A DNA stretch of 64,000 nt from Tolypocladium sp. Sup5 PDA-1 (Eukaryota > Ascomycota > Sordariomycetes > Hypocreales > Ophiocordycipitaceae). Shown here one piece after another: positions 32,701 to 44,022 of the stretch. The first letter of the stretch is position 1; the number at the start of each line of letters is the position of its first letter. The stretch covers positions 496,001 through 560,000 of the forward strand of contig JPHH03000014.1 of NCBI GenBank assembly GCA_000750105.3, written 5' to 3'. Below the pieces are notes generated by a model. The model was not told where the DNA came from. It made no database searches and was given only the letters and a program-made list of their open reading frames with translations. Position numbers and translations under genes: made by a program.

Positions 32701-32799
32701 GTCGGTAGTGAGGCCAAACTGGTTGTTGGGGTCGAGATCGAGGACGTCGACGTCGTTGGAGAAGATGGGCGAGTTGTCGTCGCTCAGGAACGAGGGCAT
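29762..32799 (-). CDS. MSS4: phosphatidylinositol-4-phosphate 5-kinase
   Basis: Makes PI(4,5)P2 at the plasma membrane, which controls actin, endocytosis and cell-wall signalling. Exons 32799-31604, 31546-30577 and 30520-29762 give 974 residues; introns are 57 and 56 bp. The N-terminal 390 residues are Ser/Pro-rich and disordered. The lipid kinase domain starts near SAKYDFKFKDYAPWVFR. Seen: GKSGSFFYFSRDYKYIIKTI (ATP-binding Lys), DLKGSTIGR, MDYSLLVGIHD and, across intron 2, LGVIDCLTHYGIIKK, all diagnostic. The C-terminal tail is Pro-rich with PPAPTGPPPPTPP. An open frame upstream (32784-33488) overlaps this start in another frame and resembles a linker; a splice acceptor (TCTCAG) stands 12 bp before the chosen ATG, so an upstream exon is possible. 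Confidence 0.93.
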
Positions 32800-35700
32800 T
32801 TCGCACCACCCTGAGACGACGCAGCCGACAGTTCGCGTATGCTTGGGGCGGGCTTGGCGATACTGTTGTCGGAGTTGCCGTCGTTGATATCGCTCGGAGT
32901 GGCGTGGCTATATGGCCCGTGATTGCCGCTGTTTCTCTCTCGCCCGGGTCGTAATGCGGTTGATGGAGATGGGATGACGACGACTGCTGAGCGACGGTGA
33001 GCGGCCACGGGGTCCCGTCTCAGCTGGTGCGGAGAGGCGCTGGGCCAATGCTGTAGCTGAGGCGGAATACGGCGCGGTTGCTGGCGATGATGATGATTAC
33101 AGGCATCGAGGGTGCTGGAGGTGCAGCGCAGGGAGCATGTCGTGGATGCGCGGCGACGACGACGACGACGACGACGGGGTGGAGCGGGAGCGGGAGGTCG
33201 GAGGACGGAGGAGGCTGCTGGAGCGGAGCAGAGAGCGAGGAAGGCGAACACAGGGGAAGCGGAGCAGCGTCGACCTCTGGGTCGTGCGCGCTGCGTGGCC
33301 GTGATGATGCTGATGATGATGGCGGCGGCGGCGAGATGGCGACTGAGGTCGAGGGTCGTGACCAAGGTTGGTTTGGCTGGGCAGCGTCGTCGTCGGTCTG
33401 GCCGCTGGGTTTGGCTTCTGGCTGCCCGGCTTCCAGAAGTTGGTTGGCTAGTGCGCGCCCGTGCAAAATTGCAACGAGGCTTGGGCAACTCGCAGCAGGG
33501 GGGCTAGCGGCTGCGTGTCCCCTGGGCCCTGGGGGCTCCCGTGGCGCGGCGCCTGACGTCCACTGATCCACTCGCCGGGATTGGAGCTGCCCAGCGTGTT
33601 CCAGTGGGCCTCTGGCTCCAATAGCGCTGAACCTAGACACGGGGGCGGCTTACCCGCTGGCCGGACGACGACGGGACCTTCATGTTGTCTACAAATAACT
33701 CCGATGCCCCCCATTTTGAATCCATCCTGATGTTGCAAAGGCAGCGCTGGATTAGATACCCGGAGATTGCAATTTCTCATGCCTCCCTACGGATATTTTC
33801 GGTACACCGCGTGGCGCCCGGCTTGAGACGGGGCGCATTCCCGCGGTGAGACTGACCCTCCCGCCGTCTGCTCTGCCAGCGCAGCCCAGCAGCGGGACGC
33901 ATGGCCTCCATTATTCATACACGCCATTGGCTGCCTCTGTCGCCGTAGCACGACAGTACATACGAGTAGAGAACGGTGACGGTCACCTGGAAAAGGAATT
34001 CGTCAAATTGGCGGGTTCCACGTGCATTTCACCATGCCCCCGGGGGTGCGACGGATGGAGCGGAACCGCGCCGTACGACTGCATCCTGCTGATGAGCGTT
34101 TGCTAACGTCGACTCCGCCACCCTTGACCAAGCCAGTCCAAACGGGTTTCCATCCCCACTGGCTGCCCGCTGCTGCTGCTCTCATGCGTCGCTTCAGCTG
34201 TCCGGGATGCATCGCACCGGGCTTGATAGCAACCTGGGGGCGAGAATAGGATTCGTGCAGTACCCGAGTGGGCGCAGGTGGCTTGCCGCTGCCAAAGAAA
34301 CACCCGTTCCTGAGATTCCCGTCGTGCATTTACGGCTGTTGGAGTTGAACCCTGTCCCAGGGACGCCAAGGTTCCTGGTCTGCCTCCTGAGAGGATCAAG
34401 TCTGGCATGGGCGTACAGGTACTGCACGAGGCCTCGTCACAGCAGTGCCCGTTCATTGTTAGTGAATATCTAGGCTTTATGTATTCCCCTGGCAGCAGTC
34501 ACGAGCTCTATCTCGTACCTGGGATGATGAGCGTTGCATTGAGTTTGCCGATCATGCCGGGCTTGGGAGCCATGCCGTGGCACTGCCCCGGCCTGTCTCA
34601 GACAATGGAACCCCGATGGAGGCTATCTTGGCTATGTCGTCACCAACAACCAGGGCTGCATAAAGGCTAATAAGAACAGAGCAACGATGAGAACTGTCGA
34701 GAGACTATTCGCCCGTATTAATATCCTGCCAATACGGAGTAAAGTACCCTGTACTCCTTTTCACCGCACCAAGAAGGAGTCGTCGTTTAGGGGACAAAGC
34801 AATACGTCTGGTGGTCCACTTGTGCTGGGACACTCCCCCCCTTTGTTCCAAAGGTAATAGCCAAAGAGCCAAAGAGCCAATTACGCACCTCATCATCTTC
34901 TCACTGGGCTGAACAACGGCTTGGCCCGATACTCGATCAAGACCCCAACTCTAATTCTCTATCCCGGTACATTTCCACCGTTCTCTAATATCCATACACT
35001 CTTTCAGGCAGCGTACGAGCAAGCAGCAGCTGAATCATGCAGCTTCTCACCGCCATCTTAGCCAGTCCTACGTATGTTCAAACACGGGGACCTGTCTCGC
35101 ACGATCGCCAAGCCCTTCCTGGGCGGCTTTGTGTGTTACGTGCCAGCGATCAATACGACTCTGTTGCGCGATCACCGATAGTCGCTGGTGCACAGCACCA
35201 GTATGCGTCGGTCATGTGCTGACCCGCCATCGCGAGGCGCATATGCTCTAGACCAGTACGACTTGGTCGAGCTCTGCCCTTTTGCGTGGAACTCGGTTGA
35301 TTTGTAGTCGCGGATACAGTAAGTAAATCTGAATACATTGTCATCACCTCTACGGATACAAAACACTTGTTATGCGTGTGCCGCGAGCACCTCACGATTC
35401 ATGACTACCACAAACACAAACAAACAATAGTAGTTCTCCTTTTCAACTTAAATGAGTCATCTGAATAGTTTGTGTCACTCAGGGCTCGAAGTTATTCGCT
35501 CTCGGCAGGGTTTGGTATTGGAATCGTAGCTTGACATGACGATGATCACTATAGGGTAGCCATTGAATACAACGCCGACGACACAACCTCCAACGTTGGC
35601 TGACGCAAGTTCACAACACAACATTAAGGGGCAGGCTGGACAAACTTACACTCTCAGCATGAGTACCTGGCCGCTTGAGGTGTGCCTGCAGTTGCTGATG

Positions 35701-36099
35701 CACTGTTTCCAGGGTCCGGCCGTTGCGTGGAGGGCAGCGAAGCGCAACCTGCTCGAGGCCGGCCCCACTTCTTCCCGACGCCGTCCCTCCACACAATGTC
35801 GCAACCTCACTCCACCACCCACAGAACCTCATCCCCTAGCATCCCGAGACCCCTCCGTCAGCACGCAGAAAAGACAGCGACGAACCCCCCCCCCCGAAGT
35901 GCCGAAATACATCGCCATCTCGTCCATCGACAGACAGCCACGAAGCGACCGCCACCGATACCGCAGCGGACGGACCTGCTCAAGCGTCGCGCTCGGCGAT
36001 CTGATCTCTGCGTGCGCTGCGGGGCATCCATCCCCTCCGACTCACTGCGCCATCGCCATCGTCGCCGCTCGCCTCGCGCTGAGAGACTGACGGGGCAAG
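32800..36099. other. intergenic between MSS4 and CaMK-type kinase
   Basis: About 3.3 kb, serving as the divergent promoter region. It holds a GAC trinucleotide run (about 33147-33176), a TACGGAGTA copy (34733-34741) and an 11-base C run (about 35885-35895) in the kinase leader. Long frames at 33020-33640 and 33078-33566 reflect GC-rich repeats, not a protein I recognise. Confidence 0.5.
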
Positions 36100-37456
36100 A
36101 TGGATCGCCAGCAGCAGCCAGCGCAGCCGTCGCCGCTGATCCAGCCGTGCAGGTACAAGGTCGGCAAGACGCTGGGCGCGGGCTCCTACTCAGTCGTCAA
36201 GGAGTGCGTTCACATCGACACGGGGCGGTACTATGCTGCCAAGGTCATCAACAAGCGCCTCATGGCCGGGCGCGAGCACATGGTGCGCTGCCTTTCTCCC
36301 TTTCTCGCTGAACGCTCCATTTCTTCGAGTAAGCCAGGGATCTTGTGCGAACGGAACTTTCTAACGGGACAAATGGTAGGTCCGCAATGAAATCGCCGTG
36401 CTCAAGAAGGTCTCGATGGGCCACCAAAACATCCTCACCCTGGTCGACTACTTCGAGACCATGAACAACCTCTACCTCGTCACCGACCTCGCCCTCGGCG
36501 GCGAGCTCTTCGACCGCATCTGCCGCAAGGGCTCCTACTACGAGTCCGACGCCGCAGACCTCATCCGCGCCACCCTCTCTGCCGTCGCATACCTCCACGA
36601 CCACGGCATCGTCCACCGCGACCTCAAGCCTGAGAACCTGCTCTTCCGCACCCCCGAGGACAACGCCGACCTCCTCATCGCCGACTTTGGCCTCTCGCGC
36701 ATCATGGACGAGGAAAAGTTCCACGTCCTGACCACGACGTGCGGCACCCCCGGCTACATGGCCCCCGAGATCTTCAAGAAGACGGGCCACGGTAAGCCCG
36801 TCGACCTCTGGGCCCTCGGCGTCATCACCTACTTCCTCCTCTGCGGCTACACCCCCTTCGACCGCGACTCAGACTTTGAGGAGATGCAGGCCATCCTCAA
36901 CGCCGACTACAGCTTCACTCCCATCGAGTACTGGCGCGGCGTCTCCAGCCACGCAAAGGACTTTATCCGCCGCTGCCTCACCATCGACCACACCAAGCGC
37001 ATCACCGCCCACGAGGCCCTCCAGCACCCCTTCGTCGCCGGGCTGGCGCCCTCCGACGGTGCCGGCGAGAACCTGTTGCCGACCATCAAGAAGAACTTCA
37101 ACGCTCGCCGCACCCTTCACGCCGCCATCGACACTGTCCGTGCCATCAACAAGCTCCGCGAGGCCCAGCACCTGATGATGGACGGCGCCCGCTCCAGCGA
37201 GCCGTCCCGCTCCAAGCCCGCCGCCGCGCGCAAGGACGACAGTGCCATCTCCCTCGGCAAGGACGACAGCGGCTACGGCACGCAGCACGACCTGGACGGC
37301 CAGAACGACGTGGTCATGGGCAACACTACGACGAGCAACCCTGCCCCCGCCGGCGATAGCAGCAGCGTGCCGGCCGCGCTGCAGCCCGGCAACCAGGCGA
37401 ACCGCATCGTCCAGACGAGCAAGGGGCTGTGGAGCGGGCCCCCGGCGCAGGGGTAG
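36100..37456 (+). CDS. Ca2+/calmodulin-dependent protein kinase (CaMKI-like)
   Basis: Ser/Thr kinase acting in calcium signalling. Exons 36100-36282 and 36380-37456 (97-bp intron GTGCGC...GGTAG with a CTAAC branch) give 419 residues. Seen: glycine-rich loop LGAGSYSVVKE, catalytic Lys in AAKVINK, HRDLKPENLL, DFGLSR, the activation-loop TTTCGTPGYMAPEI with a Thr for an upstream kinase, and helix-αF VDLWALGV. After the kinase core the segment FNARRTLHAAIDTVRAINKL has the basic/hydrophobic spacing of an autoinhibitory and calmodulin-binding helix. The tail is Ser/Asp-rich. Length fits fungal CMK1/CMK2 proteins; I cannot say which paralogue. Confidence 0.92.
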
Positions 37457-38498
37457 CACAACTTTGCTGCGTGGATGAGTGGGTGGTGGGTGGGTAGCTT
37501 CGGACATTTGGGACAAGTTTGCGCTCTGGCAGCCTCTTGTCGGCCCAATCAGGAGAGACGAGACGGGCTTCTGTCTGGCTGGATAAGATCTCTTTTGCCT
37601 GATGATTTGAACTGATTTGAACAACCATAGCGTGGGTGGCTGGGCAGGTGACGGACACGCAAGGGACGTGCCTCGTGAAGAAAGACTGATTGATTTGATG
37701 AAGACTCTTTTTGACCTCGATATATTGCTGTGCATAATCACCCAGCGCATTGAACATTGAAAACACCATAAACGCCTTGATCACAAACACATGGAGGATT
37801 CGGTTGATTGTTTCCTCACCGTATCATTCCTTCAAACATCTAGTGTCTAGCGAGTGGCATCTTTGGTATTTCCTCCACCTCCCTCTCTTCCCCGTCCCTC
37901 ACCCACGCACGGTTTCTTGCCACCCTCCGCCATTATCACCGTCCCTCCCTCGCGGGCGGGCCACAGCATCGCCGTCTCGTCCCAAAAACCCCAAGAGCGC
38001 CTTGCCCCAAAAGCCCCCCAATCCGCGCCAGGCCTAGCGAGTGTATCGGTGCACGTTCCCATATCCACATGTGCACGAATTAATACCCCGTCCCGTTGCT
38101 TGTTATACATTACGTACTCTATCATGTTCGAGCGCCGATTGTCCAGGCGAAAATATGCAGTACGTTTTTGCCACGCCCCCTAGCCGTCCCCCAGTGTCCA
38201 TTAGTAGTCGACTGTTAAAGCCCAGACGACTCTGCGCGCGCCTCCCAGGGGAATGGTGTCCCCATGAAAATAAACCCCACGTTTGCGCCAATTCGCTGTG
38301 CCGATGAATGCCAAAGATGTAAAAAAAAGGGTGTTTCGAATATAAATGATGGTGAATGTCGAGTTTCGGGAAAGTCGGGTCATAAGCAGGTTCGTGAGAG
38401 TTTCCTGCGCAGCTCGCGTAAGTGGAGGTCGACTCGAGTGGTGCAAGTCGTGTTGTCGAAGGATGCGCAGGTTTGCGTTCGAATCGACGCGCGTCCGG
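37457..38498. other. convergent 3' flanks of CaMK and AUR1
   Basis: About 1 kb between two convergent genes. No coding signal, repeat or RNA gene seen. Confidence 0.5.
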
Positions 38499-39960
38499 TT
38501 ATCGCAGGACAACGACCTCGCTCAATTCGACATCTCGAGGCGGCGCATTGACATCCCACAGTCGACCATTATTCTCCATGTCCACGAGGAGCATTCCCGA
38601 TGGCCCCTCGGATGCTGTCGGGCTCACGGTGCCGCTGCTGGAACTGTAACTGGAGCCGCTTCCCAGAGTCCACCCATCGCTCGAGTTGCCTCGGCGGTGC
38701 TCGAGCAGTCCGAGGCTAAAGTACTGGTCGCCGTACTCTTCGTCCTTGATCCGATGACGATCGCCAGTTTCGACATATTCGTAGTCCCATCGCGTAATCT
38801 TGTCGGCTTGTCGTTGAGGCAACCACCGCGACCGAGCCGTGTAGTAGAAAGCCATGGCAATCAGCCCACCTCCGACGAGATCGATGGCGTAGTGGTGGCT
38901 GAGATACATGGTAGCCCACCAAATCCAAGCGGCGTAGCCGATGAAGAAGATCCTGAACTGCGGGAAGCAGTGGCTCATGAAGAGCGCCTCCAGGACCGCA
39001 TATCCACCATGCAGAGAGGGGAACGCGCCGAAGGGTAGGGGCGCAGCGGTGAAGTTGGTCGTGTAGAGGTCGATGCCGAAAATCTTGTCTACGCGCGCGA
39101 GCCCGGCGGGAGATCCGGGCATGCCGTAGGCGGCAGGGACCAGACCGTGTTCGTTCTCGTACCACGGCGGCGTGCATGGGAAGACCAGCTGGATGGTGAC
39201 GCCGAAGATGCTCATCCAGCCAAAGGCGCGCGCGAAGACTGGCGTCGTGCCGGGGGCGGCGAAAATAAACATTAATAGGGAGCAAACGGCGGGGGCTCCA
39301 AAGTGGATGATGCCATAGGGGAGCCAGGCGAGGATGTCGAGAATGGCGTGCGTGTGCGCGGAGAGGATGTTGGAGAGGTTCGCTCCATAAAGGACGTTTT
39401 CCAAAGCCGGGAGCACACGGACCCAGATGTGAGGTCGGTAGTCGTAGGGAATAAAGCTGTGAATATGTTAGCAAAAGGATTTTCGTCGTCGTCGGGTTAA
39501 CCGCAAATTCAATTTTGCAGCTGCGGGAGAGAACCTACCGGCTACAAAAGAAGTAAACGAGCCAGACCCATATCGTCGCTGATGGGAGGAAGAATTGTCG
39601 CGTCGCGGGCATGAGCATGAGCCAGATGCCGCCCATGAGGGCGAACAACTTGAGCGCGGGTGCCTCAGGGGCTATTGACAGGGAGAACAGCGTCAGGCCG
39701 GCCAAGAAGACGTATTGGAGGTCGACAAGATGCCACTTGTGCTTCTGCAAGTCGCGGATGCCATCCCAGAGGTTGAAGGAGGTCTGTAGGCTGTTGATGT
39801 CGGGGACGTCGGGGCGCGTCGAGCCTGACTTTGCGCGGCCGCGCCGGCGGCCGACCTGGTAGCGGCTGGGCAGACGGCTGAGGACGGCGAGGGTGAGGTT
39901 TTCGGTCCATAGCGACGGCAGAACCGGCTTACCCGGTACGGACCCGGGGAGTTCCTTCAT
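38499..39960 (-). CDS. AUR1: inositol phosphorylceramide synthase catalytic subunit
   Basis: Golgi membrane enzyme that moves phosphoinositol from PI to ceramide, making IPC; target of aureobasidin A. Exons 39960-39539 and 39456-38499 (82-bp intron) give 459 residues. Seen: hydrophobic segments from KWHLVDLQYVFLAGL on, the Aur1 block FIPYDYRPHIWVRVLP rebuilt across the intron, the PAP2-type catalytic motifs PSLHGGYAV and SHHYAIDLVGGG, and a hydrophilic C-terminal tail. The ATG at 39960 (MKELPGSVPGK) fits homologues; an in-frame ATG at 40152 would add 64 residues of unlikely sequence. Essential in yeasts. The SMaseD-like and ceramidase-like genes of the same window act on related lipids. Confidence 0.93.
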
Positions 39961-42900
39961 GGCGATAATGATGTCGTTGAGGGAGCCACGATTGCGACAG
40001 GCAGGCAAAATGAGCTCGGGGAGCGGTGGTGAGAGAGGGAGCAAGTTGAGCAGGTCGCGCAGCAACGCAGGACGCGATGACGGTGCCGAGAAGAGAGGCG
40101 GGCGTTGGTCGGAGTTGTCGACGGACCCAAATGATGCCAAAAGAATACCCAAATTCTACCTCATAATCCAAAGCTGGACGGATCCCAGGCTCTTGCTTGT
40201 GATTCTCACGCGGCGGCGGCCTGGGGTTGTTTGTCGGGGGTTGCGCGCTCGCGGGAGCACGTGTGGGATCGTCGACGGTGGAGGCGATGGCGGCCGTAGA
40301 TGGCGAAGAGGCACGTGTCGGCTTGCGAGGGGGATGGGCCTGCCAGCGAGCGAGGGAGCGCGGAGGAGGAGGAGGCGACGATGGCGGATGAAGGTGCAAG
40401 GCGGAGGAGTGGGAGTGAAGAGGAGAAGAAAGTGATGCTGTCGCAGGTCAGGAGGAGGCAGGCAGGTCGGGTGTCTAGGTGTTCCGTGGAGGACGGGTCG
40501 GGGAATGGGAATTGATGACAGGCCGCAGCGCCCAGCCCTGGACAACACAGCGCCTGGCTTTTCGTGCCTTTCCGGCCGTAAGGCGCTCAGCAGGGGCTTG
40601 GCAGATGAGGATGCCCGCTGGGACACCGCTAGGGGGACAGGGCCCAATGGTGCGCGAGCTGGCGTGAGCCCCGGAAGCTACGGCTAGGGTACTCCGTACT
40701 GGGTACGTATCGCCCATGTACCTCCGCTGACAGTGCTGTGCAGGTTATGAAGGGAGTTCAAGGAGGGAGAAAAATTAAAAATGGCTGGGCCTAATCGGGT
40801 TTAGGTCAGCCCTGGCACGTCTGGTCCAGTGGGGGCCCGTGGCTGAAATTGCACTGGAAGGAGCCGGTGCCACAGCGCCTCACCATGCACAGGGGTCCTG
40901 GTTGGCTGCTGGGCGCTGCGGAGCGGAGGGCTCGGGGTTGTCGCAGCGTTCGGAAAGCCCGAGTGCGAGACTCTCCGTCCAACAGCCACATGCTCGTACG
41001 AGTACATGATGTTGGTGAAAGCCGATGAGTGTTGGTGACGAGTGCCGACGTGGGAGGGAAGTGCAGCTCGGAGCGTCCAGTCCATGAATAGACAACTACA
41101 GCGGCCACTTTAGGAAGGGCAAGGAGGCATGGACGAGCCACAGGCAAGGGAAGAGTGCCTTGTGTAAGGCAAGGCACGAAGTATGGACGTCAGGGGCACG
41201 GGGACTGCAGCTGCCCACGCAGCCGTCAAAGCGAACTCCGACTTACAAGCCGCGGCCGGCTAAGAGTAATAAACGGGCTTGCTACAGCGTCTGTCGCCGA
41301 CCATCGTCAAATCTCTCTGTCTAGCCCCACGGCTCATCGTCGACTGGCGGAGGCTAGCAAATGCCGATGCGCGATCGCTGAGGTGTGCTCTGCTGTGCGC
41401 CTGTGACACCGCCCCAGCCGGCAGATTGCATGCGCATCGCATCGTCAGTCAATTCCACAGACGCAAAGAGGGGTCGGACGGCGACGACAGCAGAGCATCG
41501 GGTCACCGCAGGCCAACTCGAGTGATGCGGTGCCCATCATCATACCACGCTGGATGTGCAACCATTCGCTCGCAGCGTGCCACTGCAAGAAGAGGGGGGA
41601 GGTCACGCGATGGAGGGGCGGCACGACAGCACAGCGCAGCACAGCGCGACGAGACGAACGAACACGCGGGTCACCTCTCGCCTTTCTCTCGCTGGACCAA
41701 GGTTTTGGTTGGATCGCACCTCATCAGCCTCTTGTTTGACGGTGACGGACGACCTGCGGGCTCCATTGGGCTGTTTCGACGCCAGGCGCCCAGTCCGCTT
41801 AGCGCCGACTCAAGGGCAGCAGCCGCACGCACGGGCTTGTCTCGCCGTCGTTGAGCATCTCGCATTCTGCGGTGAGAGACACAAGCCCTAGGGGGGACGA
41901 GGGACCGAGGAATGCGAAGGCGCAGGCAGTCGAAACCTGGGGAAGCTGAAACGACTCGACCGATGGCGTAATAAACGGTTGATGGCCCAGGAACACGAAA
42001 TACGCGTGTACATCCAGCGGACTGCAGGACGAAGCCACGAGGGCATGACATTGGCCGTCATTGCTCGTCGAGCGGCCCAGACGCCGGCGCGAAGTCTCCG
42101 ATCGATCCGGCTCTCCCGGAGGGAGGCCACAGCAGCCATGGCCAAGCTGCGGCTCCCGCACACCCAACAGGTCCGCTGCAGCATCTTCACGCACCAGCAA
42201 AGGCGTCCAAGGCGGCAGGCCCGGACCTTGACGGAGGGATTGGAGATCCACTGCCTCGGCGTTGCAGAGACAGAGGCTGCACTGGTGGAGTCATCGGCCT
42301 CTGTCGGCCACGGCCGTTTCCTCGCCTGGAGTCTCGTCTTTGCGGCTTTGTTTGCGCGTGCACGGAGTCCCCATCCAGCAATCACTCGCAGCAAGACAGC
42401 AAGCATAAAAAATCGAGCACCCCGTTCGCGGCTGGCAGCAATGCCGGTGCACGTCGACTACGGATCCGTACGGAGTACAAGACTCCGTGCACGAGGCCAG
42501 CATAACTTATAAATCAGGTTACAAAGCACGAGACCGGCCAGCCCGCTGGCGGCTAGCACACGGGCGGTAATCTCAACGGCGGCTTGCCCAAGGCTCCGGT
42601 GCTGGGGACCCTGGTCGCACTCTCACTGTGGTCGTTGGTCGCGTGTGTGCGCGGATGGATTGGACGGATGGCTTGCCCACGACGACAGGGGGAGAAGGGA
42701 CGCCGTTGTGCACGCAGGCCATTGCGGGCATGAACACGGTTCGCGCACGACGTGTCTGTATCGAATGCACGATATCGAGTCGCGGCAGCCCAGAGCACGC
42801 TGCGTTGCCCTGCGTGCATCAACGTAAGGTAGGGTTGTTGGTTGCATGACGACATGGGCCCGTCAGCAGAACGTGTGAGGTTGAATGAATGGTTTATGGT

Positions 42901-44022
42901 GATGGTGGAAAGGAGGGGGCACAGCGCAGACCAATTGGCAATGGCACTGTCGAGCTTTTTCCGCGCCGCTGCCGTGCAAGCCTTGGCGCCACTGCACAAG
43001 CCTCTGGCACTGGGTAGCGGTACCCGACCCGGAAGTACCTCGCTGTCGGGGGCTCGCTGCTCGCCAGTATTAACTGCCCGCTGTGTTGAAACCTTCCAGT
43101 GGGCCAGCGCTTGCGCCAAGACGGCAAGCGCCTGACACCACCCAGCAACCAACCAAATGGCCACCTCCAGCCCGCCAGCAAAGACAGGTCCATCTGCGAG
43201 CCAAGAGGTGAATTGAAAGGCTCCTCCTTTGCGAGTCACGAAATAGTGGGAAGAAAGAGGCGGCATCACGTCAGCCTAGAAAGACCGGTCTTGCTGTTTT
43301 TTTTTTTTACATGTCAGGTACGAAGTAATTACCGAGTGCAGCAACTGCTTGAGGTAGATGTGCTTCCCGTGGCCCAGCGATGCGACAATCCCTTGCCAAT
43401 CTCCGCCGATTCCGATCGTGTCTGCCGACTGACGGGACGACGCGGGCTGCAGTGTTGCGCATCGCGAGTCGGGGGCAGGCGGCGACCGATGATTCAGGGT
43501 CCAGGCCAAGGGTACGGAGTACGAATAGACTTTCATCATCTCAAACGCAGATGCATCGTAGTGAGGAATCATGTAGGGCAGTGCAGCAGAGGCACGTCTC
43601 TGTCCATTCACGTTTGAGCCTGCATGTTTCTTGGCGTACGTCTGCATGTCTCTTGGCGTACGTCTTGTCTGTCGGTCTGTCTGCGTGTGTCAGTCCAACA
43701 CCACACCGCAGTCGTGGGAGAGACACTTGAGAGGCCTCACTTGTGCGACGCGGCGCGAGACCCAACGGCATAGCCTACCTCCTACACGCAGCGCTTCGTA
43801 CTTTCGTGCCCCGTCTTCGTACGCTCACACGCAACGCTCCTCAGCATCGTCCAGACAGACGCGTGCGTAACCCCCCCACGTAGGCAGACGATGATGCGGC
43901 ACGCCCCGTTTTGCTGACCGACGACCCCTGGAGAGCCTCACCATCGAAACCTCGAATGACGCGTCCAACAGCTCTGGACAGGGGGACTCGTGCTAGGTCT
44001 TAGTCGGCTTGGGCTTGGGCTT
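39961..44022. other. 4-kb gene-free stretch
   Basis: Between the divergent starts of AUR1 and the 3' end of the RPA34 gene. Many frames are open by chance (longest 238 codons) but none shows a recognisable motif or splice-joined homology. It contains three copies of TACGGAGTA or its complement (40690, 42469, 43513) and short tandem words. It could carry a non-coding RNA or a species-specific gene that I cannot identify. Confidence 0.45.

Noticed and set aside
41979..42512. 177-codon open frame in the gene desert
   Set aside because: No recognisable domain; neighbouring frames are equally open.
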